From assembly GCA_025846845.1 (NCBI GenBank), contig JAOYTL010000001.1:62001-126000 (forward strand): 64,000 nucleotides of DNA, in the 5' to 3' direction. The position numbers and the translations under genes were made by a program. Position 1 is the first letter of the stretch; every line of letters starts with the position of its first letter. The notes beneath the pieces were generated by a model, which was not told where the DNA came from, searched no databases, and saw nothing but the letters and a program-made list of their open reading frames with translations. The DNA comes from Alloboseaceae bacterium BT-24-1 (GTDB lineage Bacteria; Pseudomonadota; Alphaproteobacteria; Rhizobiales; Beijerinckiaceae). Shown in pieces: positions 26,800-36,441 of the stretch.

Positions 26800-27717
26800 G
26801 TGAATTTTCGTCAGTTGGAGATCTTCCGGGCGGTCATCACCGGCGGCTCGGCCTCACGCGCATCGGAACTGCTGGACATTTCTCAGCCCGCCGTCAGCCG
26901 CTCGATCGCCGAACTCGAAGCCTCGATCGGCTTTCAATTGTTCAACCGGATTCGAGGGCGGCTCGTGATCACGCCCGAAGGTCAGCTCTTTGCCGAGGAG
27001 GTCGCGACGGCCTTCGTCGCGATGGACCGGCTGAAGACATCGTCCCTCAAGATCCGCGATTTCGGCTCAGGCCATATTCGCATAGCGAGCCTGGCGGCGA
27101 TGGGCTCCACGCTCGTGCCCAGGGCGGTTCGGCTGTTCCAGGCGGAGCACAGGGACGTCGCGATCACGCTCCATGTCGATTCCTCCGCCAACATCAAAGA
27201 CCTCGTCGCCCGCGGCCAATTCGACATTGGCCTCGCTGCCGACGAAATCGATCTCTCGGGCATCGATCATCGCCCGTTCGCGAGCTTCAAGGCGGTGTGC
27301 GTTTTGCCCCGCGACCATCCGCTGACATCGCAAAAGGCGATTCGCCCGGAGTTCCTCCATCGCGAGCCCTTCATCGCGTTGGCGCCCGGCGACCGTACCC
27401 GGGAGAAGCTCGATGCGATCTTCCGGCAGCATGAGACGCAGCCGTCCGTGGTGATCGAGACGCCGAATTCTTCGACGGTATGCGCCCTGGCGTTGGAAGG
27501 AATCGGCGTCGGCGTCGCCAATCCGATCGCCGCCGATGGCTACTCGGAACGAGGGCTCGAGATCAGGCCGTTCAGCGAGGAGGTCTATTTCGAAAGCCAT
27601 CTGCTGTTCAGGCCGGACGTCCAGAAAGCGCGGATCGTCAACGCCATGGCTGCCGCGTTGCTGCAGGCGCGCACATTGCTCCCGACCGGCGCGAAAAGTC
27701 ACCGCAGCTATATCTGA
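26800..27717 (+). CDS. LysR-family transcriptional regulator
   Basis: 305 residues from the GTG at 26800 (VNFRQLEIFRAVI), the usual LysR N-terminus, with a GAGCGGGG stretch upstream; an ATG at 26755 would add 15 residues of no family likeness. The helix-turn-helix is GSASRASELLDISQPAVSRSIAELEASIGF. Divergent from ridA and directly upstream of the importer operon, it probably regulates both. Confidence 0.87.
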   Translation: MNFRQLEIFRAVITGGSASRASELLDISQPAVSRSIAELEASIGFQLFNRIRGRLVITPEGQLFAEEVATAFVAMDRLKTSSLKIRDFGSGHIRIASLAAMGSTLVPRAVRLFQAEHRDVAITLHVDSSANIKDLVARGQFDIGLAADEIDLSGIDHRPFASFKAVCVLPRDHPLTSQKAIRPEFLHREPFIALAPGDRTREKLDAIFRQHETQPSVVIETPNSSTVCALALEGIGVGVANPIAADGYSERGLEIRPFSEEVYFESHLLFRPDVQKARIVNAMAAALLQARTLLPTGAKSHRSYI

Positions 27718-27870
27718 TCGAGCACGCAGGGGACCATAACCTCAACTCATCGAGTGTTGAGCCGTGGTCAATTGCCGGGCCTTCCGCCCTCCTTATGCTC
27801 TTCACGGTAGATTGCGCCGGCTATTTGGGCCGAGCGCAGGATATCAAAGCCGTCAGAGCTGAAGGGGATC

Positions 27871-28758
27871 ATGATGAGACGATCTGGTCTGAAATCTCTC
27901 GCCTATGCCGTCCTGGGTGTCGCCGCCTCCCTCGCGTCGATGCCAGTCCACGCGCAATCGACCAAGGATCGCATTCTCGCACAGAAGAGCGTGACGATCG
28001 GCATCCACAACCGGATTCCCTGGGGCTATCGCGACGCCTCTGGCAATGTCGCCGGGCTGCAACCGGCCATCATCAGGGCAGCCCTGGCACCCCTTGGGGT
28101 AACCGAGGTCAAGTTCGTGATCGGCGAGTTCAACACGATGATCCCGGGGCTCTTGGCTCAGCGCTTCGACATGACCGCGGCCGGTGTCGCGATCACGCCC
28201 CCGCGCTGTGCGTCGGTTATCTTCAGCGAGCCGGACCTGACCAGCGGCGACGGGCTGATGGTGGCAGCCGGCAACCCTCTCAAGATCCACAGCTTCGAGG
28301 ATATTAAGCGGAACCCTCAGATTCGCCTCGGCGGCGGCCGCGGCTCGGCCAATGCCCAGCATGCGGTTTCGGCCGGCGTTCCCGCCGCGCAGATGCACCT
28401 TTTTCAGGACGTCGAGTCGACTATTGCGGCGCTTGTCGCCAAGCGCGTCGACGCTGTGATCATGTCGGCGGCGACGATCGTCGCGACGATGTCCGATCCG
28501 AACATCAAAGGCGTAGAGCGTGCGGTTCCGTTCAGGGGGCTGTCCGATGCCGATGGGAACGAGGTCGCGCTCTATACGGCGATCGCATTCCGGCCGGCCG
28601 ATACGGATCTGCGCGATCTCTACAACGAGCAGCTCAAGAAGCTGAAGGACAGCGGAGAGCTGGAAAAGATCATATTGCAGACCGGCTTCTCGAAGGACAA
28701 CCTGCCGCCCAACAAGACGGCCAAGGAGCTCTGTTTGGCGCCTGGGCCGTCCAAATGA
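27871..28758 (+). CDS. amino-acid ABC transporter substrate-binding protein (EhuB-like)
   Basis: 295 residues with a Sec signal (cleavage after VHAQS, about residue 28) and the SBP_bac_3 fold (VTIGIHNRIPWGYRD; FDMTAAGVAITPPRC; FSEPDL). The PRCASVIFSEP stretch and GGGRGSAN loop recall EhuB of ectoine/hydroxyectoine importers, but general polar amino-acid binders share much of this. It overlaps the first permease by 4 bases. An AGGGG site precedes the ATG pair at 27871/27874. Confidence 0.85.
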   Translation: MMRRSGLKSLAYAVLGVAASLASMPVHAQSTKDRILAQKSVTIGIHNRIPWGYRDASGNVAGLQPAIIRAALAPLGVTEVKFVIGEFNTMIPGLLAQRFDMTAAGVAITPPRCASVIFSEPDLTSGDGLMVAAGNPLKIHSFEDIKRNPQIRLGGGRGSANAQHAVSAGVPAAQMHLFQDVESTIAALVAKRVDAVIMSAATIVATMSDPNIKGVERAVPFRGLSDADGNEVALYTAIAFRPADTDLRDLYNEQLKKLKDSGELEKIILQTGFSKDNLPPNKTAKELCLAPGPSK

Positions 28759-29414
28759 GTTTTCTCGATATCTTCATGGGGATCCTTGCCGGTATCGACG
28801 TCACCATCAAGGTGACGTTGCTCGGCATGCTCTATGCGGTGCCGTTCGCGTTTGCCTTCGGCATTGCGCAGCACTTCGCCAGAGGGCCGATGCGGATGAT
28901 GGTGACGACGATCATCGAGTTTTGGCGGAGCTCGCCGATCATCGTCCTGATCTACGGCTTCTACTTCTCGCTACCCGGCCTGGGCGTGCATCTTTCAGCG
29001 ATCACAGTTGGCTCGATGGTGCTTGGCCTGAACATAGGAGGTTATGGCAGCCAAGCCGTCCGCGCTGCCCTGCAGGCCCTCGACAAGGGGCAGGTTGAGG
29101 CCGGTTACGCGCTCGGCCTCCGCCGGCTCCCGATCCTGTGGCTGATCGAACTGCCGCAGGCCCTGGCCGCCATGACGCCGACCTTCATCAATCAGTTCAT
29201 CCAGCTGGTCAAAGGAACGTCGCTGGTTTCTCTGGTCACGCTGGCGGACATGACGTTTGTCGCCAAGGCGATATCGCAAATCAACTACGCGCCGGCGAAG
29301 ATCTACACCGCTCTGCTGATCGCCTACTTCCTGATGTGCTATCCGGCGACGATTCTGGGACGGATGATCGAACAGCGAGTGAGCCGTGGACGAGGGGCGT
29401 CCCATGAGTTTTGA
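28755..29414 (+). CDS. amino-acid ABC transporter permease (HisM/EhuC type)
   Basis: 219 residues, four to five membrane helices, with the HEQRO-type permease motif EFWRSSPIIVLIYGFYF and the EAA loop KGQVEAGYALGLRRLPILWLIELPQAL. It is the first of two permeases in a polar amino-acid importer. Confidence 0.9.
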   Translation: MSFLDIFMGILAGIDVTIKVTLLGMLYAVPFAFAFGIAQHFARGPMRMMVTTIIEFWRSSPIIVLIYGFYFSLPGLGVHLSAITVGSMVLGLNIGGYGSQAVRAALQALDKGQVEAGYALGLRRLPILWLIELPQALAAMTPTFINQFIQLVKGTSLVSLVTLADMTFVAKAISQINYAPAKIYTALLIAYFLMCYPATILGRMIEQRVSRGRGASHEF

Positions 29415-30066
29415 CATCGACTTCGCGATCGCGATCCTGCCGCGCATTCTCAGCACCTTCGGGACGACTTTGTGGATCACCGTTGTCGGCTGCCTCGGCG
29501 CTGCGCTGCTCGGCTTCCTCTGGGAGACGGTCCGGCGTTCGACCGGGATCGGGCGCTATGCGATGCGCTTCGTGATCGACTTTATCAGGTCGACCCCGCT
29601 CCTGGTGCAGATCTATTTCTTCTATTTCGTGCTTCCCGAATACGGCATCACGTTGCCGGCGCTGATGGTCGGCGTCATCGCCCTCAGCCTCTACTATAGC
29701 GGCTACCTCGCCGAAGTCTTCAAGGCGGGCATCGACAGCATACCGGGAGGACAGTTCGAGGCCGCCAAGGCGCTTGGGCTCTCGCGCGTCCAGCTCGTCG
29801 TGCTCGTCATCGCGCCGCAGATGCTGCGCAACATCGCGGCGCCGATGGGCAACTACTTCGTCTCGCTTTTGAAGTCGACGCCCTATCTCGCCATCATTGC
29901 CGTGCCCGAAATGCTGTCCATCGCGCTTGAAGTCGCCTCCGACACGTTCCGCTACACCGAGCCCATGGTCGTGGTCGGAGCGGTCTTCCTGTCGCTGGCT
30001 CTCTGCTTCTCCGGGATGGTGAAAATGATCGAGACGCGCCTGCGTCTCTCGCCCAGGGCCGGCTGA
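29404..30066 (+). CDS. amino-acid ABC transporter permease (HisQ/EhuD type)
   Basis: 220 residues from the ATG at 29404, with GAGGGG nine bases upstream, overlapping the previous gene by 11 bases; a GTG at 29386 is a weaker alternative. It shows FIRSTPLLVQIYFFYFVLPEYG and the EAA loop GGQFEAAKALGLSRVQLVVLVIAPQ. It forms the heterodimeric channel with the preceding permease. Confidence 0.9.
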   Translation: MSFDIDFAIAILPRILSTFGTTLWITVVGCLGAALLGFLWETVRRSTGIGRYAMRFVIDFIRSTPLLVQIYFFYFVLPEYGITLPALMVGVIALSLYYSGYLAEVFKAGIDSIPGGQFEAAKALGLSRVQLVVLVIAPQMLRNIAAPMGNYFVSLLKSTPYLAIIAVPEMLSIALEVASDTFRYTEPMVVVGAVFLSLALCFSGMVKMIETRLRLSPRAG

Positions 30067-30096
30067 GCTGCACGTCCCCCGTTCAAGGAACCAACC

Positions 30097-30846
30097 ATGA
30101 AGTCAGTTTCAGCGCCCGCCGCTGTGGCGCTCTCCAATGTCAGCAAATGGTATGGCGATTTCCAGGTCTTGAAGGATATCGATCTTCGCGTTGCCAATGG
30201 CGAGAAAATCGTGATCTGCGGGCCCTCGGGCTCAGGCAAGTCGACCATGATCCGCTGCATCAACCGTCTGGAGGAGCACCAGAAGGGCAGCATCGTCGTC
30301 GACGGCATCGAGCTGACGAGCGATCTGAAGAAGATCGACGAGATCCGCCGCGACGTCGGCATGGTCTTCCAGCATTTCAACCTGTTCCCGCATCTGACCA
30401 TCCTCGAGAACCTGACGCTGGCTCCGGTCTGGGTCCGCAAGATGCCGAGGAAGGACGCCGACGAAATCGCGATGCACTATCTGCGTCGGGTCAAGATTCC
30501 GGAGCAGGCGGCGAAATACCCCGGTCAGCTCTCGGGCGGCCAGCAGCAGCGCGTCGCCATTGCCCGCTCGCTGTGCATGAGTCCGAAGATCATGCTCTTC
30601 GACGAGCCGACCTCGGCCCTCGACCCCGAGATGGTCAAGGAGGTGCTCGACACCATCGTCTCGCTGGCGGAGGAGGGGATGACCATGCTCTGCGTCACCC
30701 ATGAGATGGGTTTTGCTCGCCAGGTCGCCGACCGCGTTATTTTCATGGATGCCGGCCAGATCGTCGAGATGAACGAGCCCAACGCCTTCTTCGAGAACCC
30801 GCAGCACGAGCGCACGAAGCTCTTCCTGAGCCAGATCCTGCACTGA
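30097..30846 (+). CDS. amino-acid ABC transporter ATP-binding protein (GlnQ/EhuA type)
   Basis: 249 residues. Walker A GPSGSGKST, Q loop MVFQHFNLFPH, signature LSGGQQQRVAIARSL, Walker B IMLFDEPTSALDPE and switch MLCVTHEMGFARQV are intact. It is the motor of the importer encoded at 27871-30066. Confidence 0.93.
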   Translation: MKSVSAPAAVALSNVSKWYGDFQVLKDIDLRVANGEKIVICGPSGSGKSTMIRCINRLEEHQKGSIVVDGIELTSDLKKIDEIRRDVGMVFQHFNLFPHLTILENLTLAPVWVRKMPRKDADEIAMHYLRRVKIPEQAAKYPGQLSGGQQQRVAIARSLCMSPKIMLFDEPTSALDPEMVKEVLDTIVSLAEEGMTMLCVTHEMGFARQVADRVIFMDAGQIVEMNEPNAFFENPQHERTKLFLSQILH

Positions 30847-30864
30847 GATGGCGAGGCCCCGTTC

Positions 30865-32220
30865 GTGAAGCCGATTGCCGAACTGGCTCGCGACCTGCGC
30901 GCGCGCTCCGTCTCCTCCCGCCAGCTCGTCGAGGATGCTCTTGCCCGTATCGACGATCCGGCCGGGGAGGGCGCCCGAACCTTCATGACCGTCTGGCGCG
31001 AGCGTGCCCGCGACCTGGCCGATCATGTGGACCGCCGCGAACTCTGGCGCGACACGACCTCGCCGCTGTGCGGCATCCCGCTGTCGGTCAAGGACCTGTT
31101 CGACATCGGCGGCGAGACGACGCGTGCCGGTTCAATAGCGCGCGAAGCGGCACCCGCCGCCGGCGAAGATGCCGAGGCCGTCGCACGGCTGCGTGCTGCT
31201 GGTGCGATCTTGATCGGCCGGACGACGATGTCCGAATTCGCCTTCTCCGGGATCGGCCTGAACCACCATTTCGGCACGCCGCTCAACCCATGGGATCGCG
31301 CCACGGGTCGTATCGCCGGCGGCTCCTCCTCCGGCTCCGTCGTCTCGGTGGCGGACGGGATGTGCGCAGGCGCTCTGGCTTCCGATACCGGGGGCTCCAT
31401 TCGGGCGCCCGCGGCGCTGTGCGGTTTGACTGGCTTCAAGCCCACGGCCTCGCGCGTGTCGTTGAGGGGAGCCTTTCCCCGCTCGTACAGCCTCGATACG
31501 GCCGGGCCGATCGCGCGCTCGGTGGGTTGCTGCGACATCCTCGATGCCGCGCTCGCCGGACGTCTCGACTATGCCGGGCCGGCCGTCTCGCCCCAACCTG
31601 CCGAAGGAATCCATCTCGGCGTGGTCGAAGGCGAGCCGGTTGACGATCTCGCTCCCGAGGTCACGTCCGCCTGCTCGGCCGCCTTGTCCAGATTGTCGCT
31701 GCGGGGAGTGAGGCTCACAACCTTCGCCATGCCGGAGATCGAGAGGATCCGGCGCGTCACGTCGAGAGGCGGAATCTCGCCGCCCGAAGCCTTCGCGATC
31801 CATCGCGAGCTTATTGCGGCGCGCCCAGATCTGATCGATCCAATTTTCCTGGCGCGGCTGCGCAAGGGCGGCGAGGTCCGCGCCGCGGACTATGTCGACG
31901 CCCTGCGCGCGCGGCGCGAGATCATCGCCGACGCGCACCGCACGACGCGCCGTTTCGACGCCATCCTGATGCCGACCTGCCCTGTCGTCGCTCCGCCGAT
32001 TTCGGAGGTTCAGGCGCCAAGCGACTTCGAGTCGATGAGCGCGCGCATCCTGCGCAACTGCAATCTGGCGAACTTCCTCGATCGCCCGGCGCTCAGCATC
32101 CCCATTCACCCCCCTGGCACCGTACCGGTCGGGATGATGCTGATTGGTGATCATGGCGACGACGAACGCCTGTTGCGCATTGGCGCCGCCATCGAGGCGG
32201 TGCTGGCCGCGCGAGACTGA
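30865..32220 (+). CDS. amidase (amidase-signature family)
   Basis: 451 residues from a GTG at 30865. The Ser-cisSer-Lys triad is visible: K76 (PLSVKDLFD), cis-Ser at about 155 (AGGSSSGS) and the nucleophile S178 (SDTGGSIRAP). The family hydrolyses carboxamides. In line after an amino-acid importer, it may open an amide or amidated amino acid before the oxidase module acts. A GatA role is unlikely, with no gatB or gatC beside it. Confidence 0.87.
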   Translation: MKPIAELARDLRARSVSSRQLVEDALARIDDPAGEGARTFMTVWRERARDLADHVDRRELWRDTTSPLCGIPLSVKDLFDIGGETTRAGSIAREAAPAAGEDAEAVARLRAAGAILIGRTTMSEFAFSGIGLNHHFGTPLNPWDRATGRIAGGSSSGSVVSVADGMCAGALASDTGGSIRAPAALCGLTGFKPTASRVSLRGAFPRSYSLDTAGPIARSVGCCDILDAALAGRLDYAGPAVSPQPAEGIHLGVVEGEPVDDLAPEVTSACSAALSRLSLRGVRLTTFAMPEIERIRRVTSRGGISPPEAFAIHRELIAARPDLIDPIFLARLRKGGEVRAADYVDALRARREIIADAHRTTRRFDAILMPTCPVVAPPISEVQAPSDFESMSARILRNCNLANFLDRPALSIPIHPPGTVPVGMMLIGDHGDDERLLRIGAAIEAVLAARD

Positions 32221-32344
32221 TCAGCGCCTATAAATCCCGCGTATCGACCGATGCGGAGCGATGCATTGTTTGGCGAATTTGCGCTCGCTAGTCGTCCTGT
32301 ATCGCGCGTTTTCCACGCGCCACGGCAAGCCTCGGACGGAGAGA

Positions 32345-33481
32345 ATGTCAGCGTCGGAATACAATATGACGGAACCGGATTCGATCGTCGTCGGAGGCGG
32401 TATCGTCGGCGCGTCGATCGCGTTCGGTCTGGCGCGCAGCGGCGAGCGCGTCGTCCTGCTCGATGAGGGAGACGTCGCCTTCCGGGCCTCGCGCGGCAAT
32501 TTCGCCCTGGTCTGGGTCCAGTCGAAGGGGCTGGCGCTGCCGCCATACGCGGCCTGGACCCAGCAATCGGCACGGGAATGGCACGATCTGGCGCGGATCC
32601 TGAGCGATGAGACGGGCGTCGACGTGGCGCACAGCCAGCCCGGCGGCTTTACCCTTTGTCTGTCCCAGAAAGAGGTCGACGCGCGGCTGGACAAGCTGAC
32701 ACGCTTTCACAATCGGCCGGATGCGCCGCATTTTCCCTACGAGATCCTCGATCACGACGAGGTCAAGAAGCGACTTCCGGATATCGGCGACGAGGTCGTC
32801 GGTGCCGTCTACAGCCCGCTCGACGGCCATGCCAATCCCTTGCTGCTGATGCGCGCTCTACACAGCTATCTCGGAGTGAAGGGCGGGGAATACAGGCCGG
32901 GCCATGCCGTCGACGCGATTGCCGTTGAGGGCGACGGGTTCCGCCTCAAGGGCGCCTGGGGCGAACTCAGGGCCGCGAAGCTGATCCTCGCGGCCGGTCT
33001 TGGCAATGCGCGCCTGGCGCCGATGGTCGGACTCGAAGCTCCGGTGAAGCCCAGCCGCGGGCAATTGATCGTCACCGAAAAGACTAGTCCGTTCCTGTGC
33101 AATCCCCTGGTCACGATCCGCCAGACCAACGAAGGCGGCGTGCTGATCGGCGACAGCAAGGAAGAGGCGGGGTTCGAGAACATCACTGGCACGGGTGTGC
33201 TCTCGATCATGGCCGAGCGCGCCTTCCGGATGTTCCCGAAGCTGAGACACCTGAACGTCGTGCGGACCTGGTCGGCGCTGCGTGTGATGAGCGCCGACGG
33301 CTTTCCGATCTACGACCAGACCCATTCCGGCCCACCGGCTTTCGTCACCAGTTGCCATTCGGGCATCACGCTGGCCGGCGTGCACGCCATGACGCTGGCA
33401 CCCACCCTGTCGCGGAGCGCGCGGCTGCCTGAGATCCTCGCCCCTTTCACGCCGAAGAGGTTTCATGTTCCGGCCCATTAG
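32345..33481 (+). CDS. FAD-binding oxidoreductase (DAO fold) beta subunit, third module
   Basis: 378 residues from the ATG at 32345 with GGAGAG just upstream; the frame is open to 32261. The FAD motif is IVVGGGIVGASIAFGLA, then a redox-cofactor region FRASRGNFALVW. Unlike the other three modules, this subunit comes first, before the ferredoxin and alpha subunits. It diverges most from its paralogues (no GFCGxGFQLGP segment; SCHSGITLAGVHA instead), suggesting a different substrate class. Confidence 0.87.
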   Translation: MSASEYNMTEPDSIVVGGGIVGASIAFGLARSGERVVLLDEGDVAFRASRGNFALVWVQSKGLALPPYAAWTQQSAREWHDLARILSDETGVDVAHSQPGGFTLCLSQKEVDARLDKLTRFHNRPDAPHFPYEILDHDEVKKRLPDIGDEVVGAVYSPLDGHANPLLLMRALHSYLGVKGGEYRPGHAVDAIAVEGDGFRLKGAWGELRAAKLILAAGLGNARLAPMVGLEAPVKPSRGQLIVTEKTSPFLCNPLVTIRQTNEGGVLIGDSKEEAGFENITGTGVLSIMAERAFRMFPKLRHLNVVRTWSALRVMSADGFPIYDQTHSGPPAFVTSCHSGITLAGVHAMTLAPTLSRSARLPEILAPFTPKRFHVPAH

Positions 33482-33809
33482 TGACGAGCTCCGCCAGGCC
33501 ACCAGCCATGACGGGAGCCCAAGTGTCAGAGCAGTCGGCTTCACCTTCGACGGGCGCAGGATGACCGCGCGCGCCGGCGATACGGTGGCCGCGGCTCTTC
33601 TCGTCAACGGCGTCGCGGCCTGCCGGGAGACGCCCGTCTCGGCCGCGCGGCGCGGACCCTATTGCCTGATGGGCGTGTGCTTCGATTGTCTCGTCGTCAT
33701 CGACGGCGTCGGTAACCGCCAGGCGTGCCTGACGCCTCTACGCGAAGGCATGGCCGTGGAGACGCAGCACGGCGCCCGCGATATCGGCGCATTGGAGCGT
33801 GACGAATGA
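33465..33809 (+). CDS. (2Fe-2S)-binding gamma subunit of amine/opine oxidase, third module
   Basis: 114 residues, overlapping both neighbours (17 and 4 bases). VGFTFDGRRMTARAGDTVAAALL leads into CLMGVCFDC and NRQAC, again C-x4-C-x2-C-x12-C. The tail after the cluster is longer than in the second module. Confidence 0.9.
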   Translation: MFRPISDELRQATSHDGSPSVRAVGFTFDGRRMTARAGDTVAAALLVNGVAACRETPVSAARRGPYCLMGVCFDCLVVIDGVGNRQACLTPLREGMAVETQHGARDIGALERDE

Positions 33810-35278
33810 AGCGGATCGAGGATATCGGCGACTTGGCCGTGGGCTATGATCTCGTCATCGTCGGTGCCGGGCCTGCGGGCCTGGCCGCAGCGGCGCAAGC
33901 GTCCGAACTTGGCCTGGCCACGCTGATCGCGGACGAGAATCCCGCGCCGGGCGGGCAAATCTATCGGGCGATCACCACGACGCCGGTGAAACGGCATGAC
34001 GTTCTGGGCGAGGCCTATTGGCAGGGCCTCGGGCTGGCCGAAGCTCTGGAGGCTTCGAACTGCGACTACGCACCTCAGACGACCGTATGGTCCGCCGAAC
34101 TCGGGCGCGACGAAACCGGTAAAATCGCCGAGCCGCGCAGCTTCACAGTGGGTGTGTCGCGGGCCGGCAAGGCCCGCCTCGTCCAGGCCAGGCGCCTGAT
34201 CCTGGCGACGGGAGCGCTTGAGCGGCCTTTTCCGGTCCCGGGATGGACCTTGCCGGGCGTCATGACGGCGGGCGCGGCGCAAATCGCGTTGAAGTCATCG
34301 GGGCTGGTGCCGCAGGGCCGCACCGTGCTGGCCGGGAGCGGCCCGCTCCTGCTGCTGCTGGCTGACCAGCTCAAGCGCGCTGGAGCCGATATCGTCGCTG
34401 TGCTGGACACGACGCCGTCGGGCAACTTCAAGGCGGCCCTGCCGTTGCTGCCAGATTTCCTGCGCTCGCCATATGCAGCCTACGGCCTCAAGCTCTTCGC
34501 CAGAACGCGTTTCTCGCTGCCCATCCGGCGCAATGTCCTCGAGCTGAGGATCAGTGGCGAGGAATGCGTCGAACGCATCGCGTTCACGCAGAGTGGCCGG
34601 CCGGTGACGATCGATTGCGATCAGGTGCTCCTGCACCAGGGTGTCATCCCCAACATCAACATGTCGAACGCGCTCGGCTGCGGCCAGCATTGGGACATGT
34701 CGATGCATGCCTGGACGCCGACGGTCGATGAATGGTTCGCATCTTCCGTCCCCGGCATTGCGATCGCTGGCGATGGGGCTGGTATCGCCGGCGCGCCGAG
34801 CGCTGCCATTCGAGGCCGGATCGCGGCTATCGCAGCCGCCTCGGCCGTCGGTCTCCTCGATGCGACCACGCGCGTCAGATTGGCCGGTCCTCTTCAGGCC
34901 GAAGCCGCACGCCTCTCGCGCGGTCGCAGCTTCATCGACACGCTCTATCGTCCGCCAGGGAATGTGCTTCGGCCGGCCGATCCTGCGACCATCATCTGCC
35001 GCTGCGAGGAGGTTTGCGCCGGGCAGATTCGGGACGTCGTCCGGCAACTGCATGTCCAGGGCCCGAACCAGCTGAAAGCCTATCTCCGCACTGGGATGGG
35101 GCCGTGTCAGGGGCGGATGTGCGGTCCAACCGTGATCGAACTGATTGCCGAGCAAAGGGGTGTGCCGGTCTCCGACGTCGGCCACTACCGATTGCGGACG
35201 CCGGTGAAGCCGATAACCCTGGAGGAAATCGCTTCGATGCCGCAGAGCGAAGCGGCCAAGAATGCCGTGATGAGGTAG
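33806..35278 (+). CDS. NAD(P)/FAD-dependent oxidoreductase alpha subunit, third module
   Basis: 490 residues, the longest alpha subunit here. LVIVGAGPAGLAAAAQASELG binds FAD; LAGSGPLLLLLADQL is the second fold; IAGDGAGIAGAPSAAI the GDG motif; CRCEE and CQGRMC the C-terminal cluster ligands. HQGVIPNINMS resembles the OoxA/HcnB line more than the other alpha subunits here do. The next gene, pheS, begins six bases after the stop. Confidence 0.9.
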   Translation: MKRIEDIGDLAVGYDLVIVGAGPAGLAAAAQASELGLATLIADENPAPGGQIYRAITTTPVKRHDVLGEAYWQGLGLAEALEASNCDYAPQTTVWSAELGRDETGKIAEPRSFTVGVSRAGKARLVQARRLILATGALERPFPVPGWTLPGVMTAGAAQIALKSSGLVPQGRTVLAGSGPLLLLLADQLKRAGADIVAVLDTTPSGNFKAALPLLPDFLRSPYAAYGLKLFARTRFSLPIRRNVLELRISGEECVERIAFTQSGRPVTIDCDQVLLHQGVIPNINMSNALGCGQHWDMSMHAWTPTVDEWFASSVPGIAIAGDGAGIAGAPSAAIRGRIAAIAAASAVGLLDATTRVRLAGPLQAEAARLSRGRSFIDTLYRPPGNVLRPADPATIICRCEEVCAGQIRDVVRQLHVQGPNQLKAYLRTGMGPCQGRMCGPTVIELIAEQRGVPVSDVGHYRLRTPVKPITLEEIASMPQSEAAKNAVMR

Positions 35279-35284
35279 GCCAAG

Positions 35285-36367
35285 ATGCAAGATCTCCTGA
35301 GCGATTTGACCGCTCGCATTGCCAGTGCCTCGGATGAAGCGGCCATCGAGGCGATCCGGATAGAGGCGCTTGGCAAACAAGGGACCATTACGGCGCTACT
35401 CAAAACGCTGGGCTCGATGTCAGCCGAAGAACGCAAGCAACGCGGTCCGCAGATCAATGGCTTGCGCGATGCCGTGCAGGGCGCGCTATCGGCGCGCAGG
35501 GAGGCGCTGGCCGAAGCTTCGCAGGCGGCGCGCCTCGCCCGCGAAGTCACCGACATCAGCTTGCCTGTCCGGGAGGGACCTGAAACGCGGGGGCGCATTC
35601 ACCCCGTGTCGCAGGTGATCGACGAGATCACGGCGATCTTCGCGGATATGGATTTTTCGATAGCCGAAGGACCCGATATCGAGACCGACTACTTGAATTT
35701 CACCGCGCTGAACTTCCCGATCGGGCACCCGGCGCGCGAGATGCACGACACGTTCTTCCTGGCGCCGGATGCGAATGGCGAGCGCAAAGTGCTGCGCACC
35801 CATACCTCGCCGGTCCAGATCAGAACGATGAAAAGCGTCGAGCCGCCCATCCGTGTGATTATTCCAGGACGTACCTATCGGCACGACAGCGATCAAACCC
35901 ATACGCCGATGTTCCATCAGGTCGAGGGGCTGGTGATCGATAAGACGTCCCATATGGGGCATCTCAAGTGGGTGCTGGAGAGTTTCCTCAAGGCATTCTT
36001 CGAGGTCGAAAGCTTGAAAATGCGCTTCCGGCCCTCCTTCTTCCCCTTCACCGAGCCCTCAATGGAGGCTGACATCCTCTGCTCGATGGAGAATGGCGAA
36101 CTTCGCATCGGCGAAGGCACGAAATGGATGGAAATTCTCGGCTGCGGGATGGTCCATCCGAACGTCCTGCGGAACTGCGGCCTGGACCCCGATGTATATC
36201 AAGGCTTCGCCTGGGGCATGGGCATCGATCGCATCGCGATGCTCAAATATGGAATTCCCGATCTGCGTGCGTTTTTTGACGCCGACATACGCTGGCTTGA
36301 ACATTACGGCTTCCGCCCACTCGACATGCCGAGCTTGATAGGTGGTCTGTCCGGCGCGAACCCATAG
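35285..36367 (+). CDS. pheS: phenylalanine--tRNA ligase alpha subunit, stand-alone copy without pheT
   Basis: 360 residues, full length for PheS. The N-terminal coiled coil (1-90) that grips tRNA is present. The catalytic core has RTHTSPVQIR (171-180), motif 2 PGRTYRHDSDQTHTPMFHQ (194-212), the Phe pocket PSFFPFTEPSMEAD, and motif 3 GMGIDRIAML. A309 in GFAWG corresponds to E. coli A294 of the specificity pocket and is unchanged. Nothing suggests decay. PheS normally works as alpha2-beta2 with PheT, yet the next gene is a convergent LysR gene. Only six bases separate it from an oxidase subunit, so it is cotranscribed with a catabolic operon. It is probably a second copy beside a housekeeping pheST elsewhere. 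Its job is unknown. Confidence 0.93.
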   Translation: MQDLLSDLTARIASASDEAAIEAIRIEALGKQGTITALLKTLGSMSAEERKQRGPQINGLRDAVQGALSARREALAEASQAARLAREVTDISLPVREGPETRGRIHPVSQVIDEITAIFADMDFSIAEGPDIETDYLNFTALNFPIGHPAREMHDTFFLAPDANGERKVLRTHTSPVQIRTMKSVEPPIRVIIPGRTYRHDSDQTHTPMFHQVEGLVIDKTSHMGHLKWVLESFLKAFFEVESLKMRFRPSFFPFTEPSMEADILCSMENGELRIGEGTKWMEILGCGMVHPNVLRNCGLDPDVYQGFAWGMGIDRIAMLKYGIPDLRAFFDADIRWLEHYGFRPLDMPSLIGGLSGANP

Positions 36368-36441
36368 GAGATAAGGGCAGTAAATTCGTAATCGGGAGCC
36401 AATGCTGGCGGCCGACCGTTACCCTGGTCGAAGTCACCGTT

